This document shows positions 1 through 10,881 of a DNA stretch of 64,000 bases, piece by piece. The notes under the pieces are model-generated. The model searched no databases. It was not told the DNA's origin and saw only the letters and a program-made list of their open reading frames with translations. The position numbers and the translations under genes are program-made. The stretch is from Mycolicibacter senuensis (GTDB taxonomy: Bacteria > Actinomycetota > Actinomycetes > Mycobacteriales > Mycobacteriaceae): assembly GCF_002101885.1 (NCBI RefSeq), contig NZ_LQPS01000039.1:278063-342062 (forward strand). Reading direction: 5' to 3'. Every line of letters starts with the position of its first letter. The stretch's first letter is position 1.

Positions 1-235
1 AGCCGAGGACGAACAGGCACAACAAGGTGACGGCGAAGATCACCAGGTTGACGCGCGGCAGATCCTGCAGGTTGATCCGGTCCTCGATCGGCAGACCGAA
101 CCGCAGGAAGCCGAACACGAACAGTGAGCCGATGATGTCGGCCTGCAACATGCTCAGCGTGAACACCGGCCACGGCGTGCGCACCACCCAGCGGACGAAT
201 CGGCTGATCCGCCCGCCCAAGCCCGTGGTACTCAC
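1..235 (-). CDS. Membrane adenylate cyclase, N-terminal part (Rv3645-like), cut by window edge
   Basis: Only the first 78 or so codons lie in the window. Reading from a GTG at 235-233, the protein begins VSTTGLGGRISRFVRWVVR and continues with TPWPVFTLSMLQADIIG and a hydrophobic stretch. This resembles the N-terminal membrane domain of the mycobacterial class III adenylate cyclase Rv3645, which has membrane helices, then HAMP, then a cyclase domain. The catalytic domain is outside the window. It lies divergently next to holB, as in M. tuberculosis. The start is uncertain because the frame stays open upstream of 235, though I see no good start codon close by. Confidence 0.75.
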   Translation of the reverse strand, partial: MSTTGLGGRISRFVRWVVRTPWPVFTLSMLQADIIGSLFVFGFLRFGLPIEDRINLQDLPRVNLVIFAVTLLCLFVLG

Positions 236-305
236 CAGGACACCGTATCCGGCGGGAAGGGCAAAGCCAGAGTCCGAATGTCTCGGCCAACCACTACTGT
301 GACCG

Positions 306-1535
306 ATGATGACCGGGGTTTTCGCACGATTGGTGGGCCAACAGCCGGTGGAGGCCGAGTTGCTGGCGGCAGCGCGGGCATCGCGCTATGACACTGCTCA
401 CAGCATCCGTACCGCCGGGGGTATGTCACACGCCTGGCTGATCACCGGGCCGCCGGGATCGGGCCGCTCGATCGCGGCGGTGTGCTTCGCGGCGGCGCTG
501 CAGTGCACCGCCGACGACACCGACGGCGGGCCCGGATGCGGAACTTGCCGGGCCTGCACCACCACGATGGCCGGCACGCACGCCGACGTCCGGCGGGTGG
601 TGCCCGAAGGGTTGTCCATCGGCGTCGACGAGATGCGGGCCATCGTGCAGGTCGCCTCCCGGCGTCCCGGGACCGGCCGGTGGCAGATCGTGGTGATCGA
701 GGACGCCGACCGGCTCACCGAGGGTGCGGCGAACGCACTGCTCAAGGTCGTCGAGGAGCCGCCACCGTCGACGGTGTTCCTGCTGTGCGCCCCGTCGGTC
801 GATCCGGAGGACATCGCGATCACCTTGCGGTCCCGGTGCCGGCATGTGGCGCTGGTGACGCCGCCGACCGCAGCGATCGCCCGGGTGCTGATCGACACCG
901 ACGGGCTCGACGACGAGACGGCCGCCTGGGCGGCGGCGGTCAGCGGCGGGCACGTGGGCCGGGCCCGCCGGTTGGCCACCGACCCGGAAGCCCGTCAGCG
1001 CCGGCAGCGGGCGCTGGCGCTGGCCCGCGACGCGGCCACCCCGTCCCGGGCGTTCGGCGCGGTCGACGAACTGGTGGCCGCGGCCGAATCCGAGGCCCAT
1101 GACCTGACCGCCGATCGGGCCGAGGCCGAGACCGAGGAACTGCGCACCGCGCTGGGGGCCGGCGGCACCGGCAAGGGCACCTCCGGGACACTGCGGGGCA
1201 CCGCCGGGGTGATCAAAGACCTGGAGCGCCGGCAGAATTCGCGTCACAAGCGGGCCTCGCGCGACGCGCTGGACCGAGCCCTGATCGACCTGGCCAGCTA
1301 CTTCCGCGACGCCCTGCTGGTCGCCGCGGCGTCGGGCGGCGCCGCGCGGCCCAACCATCCCGACATGGTCGATGCCGCCGCGGCGATGGCCGGCCACGCG
1401 CCGGCGGATGCGCTGTTGCGCTGCATCGAGGCGGTGCTGGAATGCCGCGACGCGCTGGCGACCAACGTCAAACCCCGGTTCGCCGTCGGGGCCATGGTCG
1501 CCACCATCGGTCAGGCGCTGCGGGCCGACCTGTAA
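306..1535 (+). CDS. holB: DNA polymerase III subunit delta' (HolB)
   Basis: Clamp-loader subunit delta' of the replicative polymerase, 409 residues, equivalent to Rv3644c. An AAA+ domain starts near residue 35 with the P-loop GPPGSGRS. A cysteine cluster follows, C-x10-C-x2-C-x2-C (CTADDTDGGPGCGTCRAC), the zinc module of clamp-loader subunits. A VIEDADRLTEGAANALLKVVEEPP segment matches the Walker B and sensor region. The tail holds the helical collar. Two ATGs are adjacent (306 and 309); either could be the start. The gene is divergent from the cyclase and followed by tRNA-Thr, the usual mycobacterial arrangement. Confidence 0.93.
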   Translation: MMTGVFARLVGQQPVEAELLAAARASRYDTAHSIRTAGGMSHAWLITGPPGSGRSIAAVCFAAALQCTADDTDGGPGCGTCRACTTTMAGTHADVRRVVPEGLSIGVDEMRAIVQVASRRPGTGRWQIVVIEDADRLTEGAANALLKVVEEPPPSTVFLLCAPSVDPEDIAITLRSRCRHVALVTPPTAAIARVLIDTDGLDDETAAWAAAVSGGHVGRARRLATDPEARQRRQRALALARDAATPSRAFGAVDELVAAAESEAHDLTADRAEAETEELRTALGAGGTGKGTSGTLRGTAGVIKDLERRQNSRHKRASRDALDRALIDLASYFRDALLVAAASGGAARPNHPDMVDAAAAMAGHAPADALLRCIEAVLECRDALATNVKPRFAVGAMVATIGQALRADL

Positions 1536-1566
1536 ACTCGGCTGGTCCCGGTCTCGGTCGGGGCGC

Positions 1567-1639
1567 GCCGCCTTAGCTCAGTCGGTAGAGCGATTCACTC
1601 GTAATGAATAGGTCAGGAGTTCGATTCTCCTAGGCGGCT
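1567..1639 (+). tRNA. tRNA-Thr (anticodon CGT)
   Basis: A 73-nt cloverleaf. The acceptor arm GCCGCCU (1567-1573) pairs with AGGCGGC (1632-1638). The D arm is GCTCAGTCGGTAGAGC. The anticodon stem AUUCA/UGAAU encloses the loop CUCGUAA with anticodon CGU. The T arm is CAGGAGTTCGATTCTCCT with the canonical TTCGA. The discriminator base is T at 1639, and CCA is not encoded. It lies just downstream of holB. Confidence 0.95.
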
Positions 1640-1728
1640 CCGCTTATCGGTAGAAAGCTGGTCCCGGCGCCCGCCGGTGCCGCATGCCCTTCGATCTCGA
1701 CCGGGCTCGGCCGCGACCCATCACATCG

Positions 1729-1749
1729 TATCGACAATGATTTTCAATA
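1729..1749. promoter_or_regulatory. Candidate Zur (zinc uptake regulator) box
   Basis: A 21-bp imperfect inverted repeat of 10-1-10 form: left arm TATCGACAAT, centre G, right arm ATTTTCAATA. The reverse complement of the right arm is TATTGAAAAT, matching the left arm at 8 of 10 positions. The core AATGATTTTCA resembles actinobacterial Zur boxes (TGAxAATGATTxTCA type). It is a conspicuous A+T-rich island in very GC-rich DNA, directly upstream of the methyltransferase reading frame. Assignment to Zur rather than another Fur-family protein is inference. Confidence 0.6.
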
Positions 1750-1831
1750 ATCCGTGTTTCGCCCTACCATCAGGATCGCGCACCTCCCCCCGAGCCCTGG
1801 CCCGCCGGTCGTTGCCGGTGCGCGCGACGCT

Positions 1832-2643
1832 GTGCGGGTGAAGCGAGCAATCCCGTTGCCCAGCAACCTCAAACCGGGTGTGTCGGCACTGTTCCGCTAC
1901 ATCGAGACCCTGCACGGCGACCGGGCGTGGGGCAGCATGTTGGACTCCGGCACCGGGGTGAAATCCCTGCAATGGATCGAAACCCTGCCGACCGATAGCT
2001 GGACGGCGATCACCGCGGCACCCAGTATGGTCGACGCGACCCGCGAGGCGCTCGGCGAGAAGATCCGGCCTCAAGACCGGCTGCTGGTGGGCAACTGGAT
2101 CGATGCCAACCTGCTTGCCGGCGAGACCTTCGACACCGTGCTGGTCGACTACCTCGTCGGCGCGATCGAAGGTTTCGCCCCCTACTGGCAGGACCGGGCG
2201 TTCGAAAGACTGCGTCCGCTGGTCGCCGCCGGCGGCCGACTCTATGTCGTCGGATTGGAGCCCTACGTTCAGTATCAGCCCAAGACCGACAGCGGCCGCA
2301 TCGTTTGGGAGATCGGCCGAGTCCGCGATGCGTGTCTGCTGTTGGCCGGCGAACGTCCCTACCGTGAATACCCGCTCTCGAATGGATACTCCGACAGCTC
2401 GGTCCGGCGGGTTTCCGGCCGGTGGCGAGTCGCCACTTCCCGATCCGCTACGGTGCGCGATACATCCACCGCCAGCTCGATATGTGCCGCAATCGACTCG
2501 AACGCGTCGGCTCGCCGGAACTCGGCAGCTCGATGCGCCGGTACGTCGACGAGCTGCAGTCCAGAGCGCTGGCGGTCCACGAACGCGAAGGCGGGCTCCG
2601 GCACGGCCGCGACTACGTGATCGCCGTGGAGCCCATTGCTTGA
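1832..2643 (+). pseudogene. Class I SAM-dependent methyltransferase, frameshifted
   Basis: The first reading frame (starts available at GTG 1754, 1832 or 1838) runs from VKRAIPLPSNLKPGVSALFR through a DSGTGVKSL SAM-binding glycine loop to ACLLLAGERPYREYP. There the frame is lost. Translation recovers in the -1 frame as EWILRQLGPAGFRPV, then HFPIRYGARYIHRQLDMCRN, ending EPIA at 2643. The sequence at 2376-2379 is TCTC, so a duplicated TC explains the shift: CCG CTC (TC) GAA TGG. Without it the protein would be about 268 residues. It is preceded by the candidate Zur box and is convergent with the M1 peptidase gene, whose stop is 6 bp away. This is either a recent pseudogene or a sequencing error. 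The substrate is unknown. Confidence 0.75.
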
Positions 2644-2649
2644 ACGGCC

Positions 2650-4002
2650 TCAGCGGTCTCCCAGCGCCGGAAGCTCGGCGGAGTACAGCCAGGCCTGCCA
2701 CAACGGCTGCAGCGACACCGTGGTGTAGCCGGCGGCCAGCCCGGTGAAATCCTCGGTGGCAGCGTTGCCGTGGCGGTAGCGCGTCGTCCACTCGCGCAGC
2801 AGCGCGAAGAAGTCCTCGTCGCCCAGCTTGCCGCGCAGCAGATGCAGGGTGAGCGCGCCGCGCTTGTAGACCCGGTCATCGAACATGTCCGCCGGACCCG
2901 GATCGGCCAGCAGCAGATCCTGCGGCAGCACGGCCAGCTTCTGGTGGTAGTGCTGCGCCCACTCGCCGGCGCTGCGCCCGCCGGAATGCTCCGACCACAG
3001 CCATTCGGCGTAGCAGGCGAACCCCTCGTGCAGCCAGATATCGCGCCAGCGCCGCACGGTGACACTGTTGCCGAACCACTGGTGGGCCAGCTCGTGGGCG
3101 ATCAGCCGCTCCGATCGCCGCCGGCCGTCGCAGTGGTTGGCGCCGAAAACCGAAACCCCCTGGGCCTCAAGGGGGATCTCCAACTCGTCGTCGGTGACCA
3201 GCACGGTGTAGCCGGCTGCCAGCGGGTAGGGGCCGAACAACCGCACGAACAGTTCCATCATCTGCGACTGGCGGGCGAAATCCCGGTCGAACTGCCGGGT
3301 CAGCCGGGCCGGCAGCACGGCGTGGATGGGCACGTCCGAATCGGGCAGTCGTCGGGTCACATACCGGCCGATCTGCAGGGTGACCAGGTAGGGCGGTGTC
3401 GGCTCGGGTTGCTCATAGGTCCAGCTGGTGCGGGCCGATCGGGCCCGCCGCGACACCAGTGCGCCGTTGGCGACCGCACGGTAGGAACTGTCGGTGCTGA
3501 TCTGGACCCGATAGCTGGCCTTCGCCGTGGGCCGGTCGTCACACGGAAACCACGTCGGCGCACCGTTGGGCTGCCCCGAGACCAGCGCCCCATCGGAGAG
3601 CTCCTCGAAACCTACTTCGCCCCACAGTGTTTCGCTGGGGCGTGGCGAACCCGAATACCGCACCGCGATCACCAGCGCCGCCCCGGCGGGCAACTCGGCG
3701 GCCAGGGTGATCCGCAGCTTGGCCGCTGAGGTGCCGAACCGGGCGGGCTGGCGGCCGTTGACCCATACCTTGGCCACCGACAGCGCATCGGCGAGGTCCA
3801 GGGTGACCTCGCCTAACGCGGCGAGCGTGACCGCGGTGATGGTCGCGGTGCCCGACAACCGATTACTGGAGACCTTGTACTCCAAGTCCAGTTCGTAGCG
3901 CGACACGCGATAGCCGGTGTTACCGCTGCCGGGCAGGTACGGGTCCGCAACGGGCGCAACGCTGTCGGTCGCCGTGGCGGAGGACTTGACCGGTTTGCTC
4001 AC
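2650..4002 (-). CDS. M1-family zinc metallopeptidase (aminopeptidase)
   Basis: 450 residues from GTG 4002, shorter than full PepN. It has an N-terminal beta-rich domain followed by the gluzincin catalytic domain with HELAHQWFG at residues 303-311 and the third zinc ligand E326 (HExxH-x18-E). The usual GAMEN exopeptidase motif is replaced by an EAQGVSVFG-type strand, as in several actinobacterial M1 enzymes. There is no signal peptide. The start overlaps the stop of the NRPS-like gene by 4 bp (GTGA), implying translational coupling. In epsilon-poly-L-lysine producing Streptomyces an M1 enzyme that degrades the polymer is encoded next to pls, so a similar partnership is plausible here. Confidence 0.9.
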   Translation of the reverse strand: MSKPVKSSATATDSVAPVADPYLPGSGNTGYRVSRYELDLEYKVSSNRLSGTATITAVTLAALGEVTLDLADALSVAKVWVNGRQPARFGTSAAKLRITLAAELPAGAALVIAVRYSGSPRPSETLWGEVGFEELSDGALVSGQPNGAPTWFPCDDRPTAKASYRVQISTDSSYRAVANGALVSRRARSARTSWTYEQPEPTPPYLVTLQIGRYVTRRLPDSDVPIHAVLPARLTRQFDRDFARQSQMMELFVRLFGPYPLAAGYTVLVTDDELEIPLEAQGVSVFGANHCDGRRRSERLIAHELAHQWFGNSVTVRRWRDIWLHEGFACYAEWLWSEHSGGRSAGEWAQHYHQKLAVLPQDLLLADPGPADMFDDRVYKRGALTLHLLRGKLGDEDFFALLREWTTRYRHGNAATEDFTGLAAGYTTVSLQPLWQAWLYSAELPALGDR

Positions 4003-7000
4003 GCTGCGGACTCCTCGGTCGGCGCGCGCGAAGAACCGCGCTTCTTGCGGGGCACCGGCCACGGCGCGATCGGGTTGCCCTGCCAGCGGGTCGCCGGCGG
4101 CACCTCGTCGCCGCGCATCACCAGGGATGCCGGTCCGATGGTGGTGTCGGCGCCCACCCGGGCCGCCGGCAGCGCCACGCAGTGCGGACCCAGGGTGGCG
4201 CCGGCTTCCAGTGTGACGGTGTCCAGCTGCATGATCCGGTCGTGGAACAGGTGGGTCTGCACCACACAGCCGCGGTTGACCGTCGCCCCGGGGCCCAATG
4301 TCACCAGGTCGGCTTCGGGCAGCCAATACGTCTCGCACCACACCCCGCGGCCGATGGTGGCGCCCAGCGCCCGCAACCACAGGTTCATCACCGGGGTGCC
4401 GGTGGCGGCCCGGGCGAACCACGGCGCGGCCACCGTCTCGACGAAGGTGTCCGACACCTCGTTGCGCCAGACGAACGGTGACCACAACGGGTGCTCGGTG
4501 GCCCGGATCCGGCCCACGGTCAGCCATTTGGCCACCACCGCGATGCCGCCGGCCACCGCACCCGCCGCCAGCAATGTCACCCCGCTGCCCAAGGCGGTCC
4601 AAAGGTAACCGAACCGCGTTGCCGCCCACTGCAATACACCGAGCAACGTGACCCCGATCCCAAAGGTCACCATGACCGGGATCAGCCGGAAGGTCTCCAT
4701 GACGGCGCGCATCAGCTTCAGCCGCAATGGTGGTTCGAAGGTCCGCTCGGCGTCGAGGTCGGCCGTCTTGCGGCGCAGCCGGACGGGCGGGCTGCCCAGC
4801 CACGACGAACCGGTTTTGGCTTTGTGCGGCGCCGTCGACAGCACCGCCACCAACGCTCGGTCGGGCACCCGCCGGCCCGGCTGGGTGATGCCGGAGTTGC
4901 CCAGGAAGGCGCGTTCGCCGATGGTGGCCGGTGCGACGTGGATCCAGCCGCCGCCGAGTTCGTAGGAGGCGACCATGGTGTCGTCGGCGAGGAAGGCTCC
5001 GTCGGCGATCGTGGTGAACTTCGGGATCAGCAGGGCCGTGGAGATCTCGGTGCCGTCGCCGACCTTGGCCCCCAGCAATCGCAGCCACCACGGCGTGACC
5101 AGGCTGGCGTACACCGGAAACAGATAGTCGCGCGCGGAGTCCATCAGCCGCTCGGTGGCCCACAGCTGCCAGCCCTGGCGGCTGCGCACCGGGTGATAAC
5201 CCTCGGCCAGTCCGATCGACAGCAGCCGGACCGCGACGACGGTCAGGGCGGCGTAGCCGGCCAGCGCGGTCAGCGCCGCCACCGGCGTCCACAACGCCGC
5301 CGGCCCGATTGCCGACCCCAACGTTGCGGCGTCACCGACAGCCCGGCCGACCACGGCCAGCCCGGCGCCCAGCGCCAGCAGCGGCAGGCCGCCCAGCAGT
5401 ATCGACGTCAGCCCGTAGACCGTCACCCACACCGGGCGCCGCGGTGGCCGGTGATCCGGCCAGGGATGGCGCGCCTTACCGGATTTCACCGCCGGCGAGC
5501 CGGTCCAGTACTGGCCCTTCTTGACCTCGCCGGTCACCCCGGAGCCGGGGGCGACGTCGGCGTCCTTGCCGACCGATGCGCCCGGCAACAGCGTGGTGCG
5601 GGCGCCGATGGTGGCATCGTTGCCGACGGTGATCGGGCCGACGTGGAACGCCTCGCCGTCGATCCAGTACCCGCTCAGGTCGACCTCCGGTTCGATGGAG
5701 CACCGGTGCCCCAGCGTCAACATCCCGGTCACCGGCGGCGCGGAGTGCAGATCGACGCCCTTGCCGACCTTGTTGCCCAGTGCCCGCGCGTAATACACCA
5801 ACCACGGTGCGCCGGCCAGATTCTCGGCGCCGCTGGCCGCCGCGAGGCGTTCGGCGATCCAGACCCGCAGGTGTTCGGGGCCGCCGCGCCGATAGCTGCC
5901 GGGCTGCAGGCCGGCCAGCAGTGCGCGGGCCCCCAGCGCGGCGATGCCCATCCGGCCCAGCGGGGTGACGAACAGCACGAAGCCGGCGATCACCCACCAC
6001 CAGTCCAGGCGCGCCAGCCAGGGCAGCGGATGCCACGCGGCAACCACGTTGTTGAGCAGCGCCAGCCAGGTCACCCATTGCAGGCCGGACAGCGTCGCCA
6101 GCGGCACCGACAACAGCACCTGGGCGGCCTGGGTCAGCCGCGGCATGGGCTGCACCGGGCACGGCGCGGCCGCCGCCGCGGGATCGCTGCGGCCCATGTC
6201 GTCGAGGAATCCGGCCAGCGAGCCGAGCCTGGGCCGGTCGTAGAGCTGGGCGACCGTGGTCTGTGGGTAGCGTTGCCGCAACGCGGCCACCAGCTGGGCG
6301 GCCTGCAGCGATCCGCCCCCAAGGGCGAAGAAGTCGGCCTGCTCATCGTCGACCGCGGTGCCCAGCACCTCACGCCACAGCCCGGCCAGCCAGCCCAGCG
6401 TGCTGTCCGGGTCGCCGGCGCCGGCCAGGCCGCCCGGTTCGGGGCCCACAGGCCACGGCAGGGCATCGCGGTCCACCTTGCCCGACGTTCGGGTGGGCAG
6501 CTCGCCGACCAGCACCAGCCGGGGGATCAGCGCGGCGGGCAGTCGCCGGTCCAGCTCCACGCGTGCCGCGGCCAGGTCGAAATCCGGGTCGCTGCTGACC
6601 AGATAACCCACCAGCAGCGGTGTTCCGCCTGCACTGTTGCGCACCGCGGCCGCGCCCCCGCTGACCCCGGGCAGCGCCACCAGCGCACTGTCGACCTCGC
6701 CCAATTCGATGCGCCGCCCACCGACCTTGACCTGATCGTCGGCGCGGCCGCAGAAAATCAACCCGTCCGGTTCCAGTCGCACCAGATCGCCGCTGCGGTA
6801 GGCCCGCTGCCACTCCAGGGCGGGCAGCGGTGCGAACTTCTCGGAGTCCCGGTCGGCGTCGAGGTAGCGGCCCAACCCGACGCCGCCGATCACCAACTCG
6901 CCGACCTCGCCGGTGGCCACCGGCTCGCCGTCGGCGCCGATCACGGCCAGGTCCCAGCCGGCCAGCGGCAGCCCGATCCGGATCGGCCCGGACTCGCCCA

Positions 7001-7916
7001 GCTGCGCCGCGCAGGCCACCACGGTAGTTTCGGTGGGACCGTAGGTGTTCCACACCTCGCGGCCGTCCATCGCCAGCCGGGCCGCCAGTTCCGGCGGGCA
7101 CGCCTCACCGCCGAAGATCAGCAGCCGCACCGCTTCCAGCGCCTCGGCCGGCCACAGCGCGGCCAGCGAGGGCACGGTCGACACCACGGTCACGTCCCGA
7201 GACACCAGCCACGGCCCCAGGTCCATGCCGCTGCGCACCAGCGAGCGTGGTGCGGGAACCAGGCAGGCGCCGTACCGCCACGCCAGCCACATCTCCTCGC
7301 AGGATGCGTCGAAGGCGACCGACAACCCGGCCAGCACTCGGTCGCCGGGGCCGATCGGGCTGTCCTGCAAGAACAGTCGCGCTTCGGCGTCGACGAACGC
7401 CGCCGCGTTGCGGTGGGTGATCGCCACGCCCTTGGGGGTGCCGGTGGATCCCGAGGTGAAGATGATCCAGGCGTCGTCGTCCGGCGACGGCGCCGACGCG
7501 CGCCCACCGCGAGACGCGCCGGGGCCGCGGCCCAAGCCCTGTTCGGTGAGTATCGCCGCCACCTGCGCCTCGGTGAACACCAGGTCGGCCCGTTCGGCGG
7601 GATCGTCGGCGTCGACCGGGACGTAGGCGGCGCCGGTGGCCAGGGTGGCCAGGATCGCCACGTAGAGCGCGTAGCTTCCCGAGGGCATCCGGATGCCGAT
7701 GCGGTCGCCGCGGCCGAGACCGCGGGCGGCCAGCCAGGCGACGCTCTCCTCGATGTCGGCGATCAGCTCGCCGTAGGTCAACACCACCTCGCCGTCGTCG
7801 ATCGCGGCGGCGTCGGGATAGCGGGCCGCGGTCTCCTGCAGGATGTCGATCAGGGTGCGCGGTCCGGGGGCCGAGGAGGCGCGCAGGTACTGCGTCGGGA
7901 CTTGCACCGGGGGCAC
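3999..7916 (-). CDS. Pls/PosA-type NRPS-like synthetase, predicted lysine-activating
   Basis: 1305 residues, close to Streptomyces Pls in length. Residues about 20-500 form an adenylation domain with IIFTSGSTGTPKG, NTYGPTETT and TSGKVDRD. A carrier domain follows with FFALGGGSLQAAQ (phosphopantetheine serine S536). The rest (about 590-1300) alternates paired membrane segments with three hexapeptide-repeat left-handed beta-helix stretches (about 720-790, 950-1010, 1180-1280) and has no classical condensation or thioesterase domain; this is the terminal architecture of the Pls family. Pocket residues aligned on GrsA PheA are D203, A204, E207, S246, I267, G269, T291, V299, V300 and K480, giving DAESIGTVVK. 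This is near the lysine code DAESIGSVCK. The gene is coupled to the M1 peptidase and lies 49 bp after an Rv3635-like gene. Confidence 0.88.
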   Translation of the reverse strand: MPPVQVPTQYLRASSAPGPRTLIDILQETAARYPDAAAIDDGEVVLTYGELIADIEESVAWLAARGLGRGDRIGIRMPSGSYALYVAILATLATGAAYVPVDADDPAERADLVFTEAQVAAILTEQGLGRGPGASRGGRASAPSPDDDAWIIFTSGSTGTPKGVAITHRNAAAFVDAEARLFLQDSPIGPGDRVLAGLSVAFDASCEEMWLAWRYGACLVPAPRSLVRSGMDLGPWLVSRDVTVVSTVPSLAALWPAEALEAVRLLIFGGEACPPELAARLAMDGREVWNTYGPTETTVVACAAQLGESGPIRIGLPLAGWDLAVIGADGEPVATGEVGELVIGGVGLGRYLDADRDSEKFAPLPALEWQRAYRSGDLVRLEPDGLIFCGRADDQVKVGGRRIELGEVDSALVALPGVSGGAAAVRNSAGGTPLLVGYLVSSDPDFDLAAARVELDRRLPAALIPRLVLVGELPTRTSGKVDRDALPWPVGPEPGGLAGAGDPDSTLGWLAGLWREVLGTAVDDEQADFFALGGGSLQAAQLVAALRQRYPQTTVAQLYDRPRLGSLAGFLDDMGRSDPAAAAAPCPVQPMPRLTQAAQVLLSVPLATLSGLQWVTWLALLNNVVAAWHPLPWLARLDWWWVIAGFVLFVTPLGRMGIAALGARALLAGLQPGSYRRGGPEHLRVWIAERLAAASGAENLAGAPWLVYYARALGNKVGKGVDLHSAPPVTGMLTLGHRCSIEPEVDLSGYWIDGEAFHVGPITVGNDATIGARTTLLPGASVGKDADVAPGSGVTGEVKKGQYWTGSPAVKSGKARHPWPDHRPPRRPVWVTVYGLTSILLGGLPLLALGAGLAVVGRAVGDAATLGSAIGPAALWTPVAALTALAGYAALTVVAVRLLSIGLAEGYHPVRSRQGWQLWATERLMDSARDYLFPVYASLVTPWWLRLLGAKVGDGTEISTALLIPKFTTIADGAFLADDTMVASYELGGGWIHVAPATIGERAFLGNSGITQPGRRVPDRALVAVLSTAPHKAKTGSSWLGSPPVRLRRKTADLDAERTFEPPLRLKLMRAVMETFRLIPVMVTFGIGVTLLGVLQWAATRFGYLWTALGSGVTLLAAGAVAGGIAVVAKWLTVGRIRATEHPLWSPFVWRNEVSDTFVETVAAPWFARAATGTPVMNLWLRALGATIGRGVWCETYWLPEADLVTLGPGATVNRGCVVQTHLFHDRIMQLDTVTLEAGATLGPHCVALPAARVGADTTIGPASLVMRGDEVPPATRWQGNPIAPWPVPRKKRGSSRAPTEESAA

Positions 7917-7965
7917 GTCTGTAGAACGTACCCAGCACCCGGACGTCGTGCAGCGCGCCGCGCGG

Positions 7966-10736
<2,771 letters not shown>

Positions 10737-10755
10737 ACGATGTGGCATACTTCCT

Positions 10756-10856
10756 CGACGGAGGGGAGTATTCCTTCGTCGCAGTGTCGTCATCTCGTCG
10801 CCCGTCATCGGACGACCGGTGCTGTGGGCCGGCTACCGGCGGAAGAGACCTCCAGC
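10756..10856 (+). ncRNA. Probable yybP-ykoY (Mn2+-sensing) riboswitch leader
   Basis: The leader between galE1 and the P-type ATPase starts with GGAGGGGAGTATTCC and ends with CCGGCGGAAGAGACCTCC. GGAGG (10760-10764) pairs with CCTCC (10849-10853) to close P1. The GGGGAGTA and GGAAGAGACC segments occupy the places of the two conserved internal-loop motifs of the yybP-ykoY class. A CCGGT/ACCGG hairpin precedes the second motif. A CATACT -10-like hexamer at 10746-10751 would start the transcript almost at P1. The ATPase ATG follows 26 bp after the aptamer. Assignment rests on motif memory, with no covariance-model score. Confidence 0.68.
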
Positions 10857-10881
10857 GCATCACAGACGCTGGAGGCAATCA

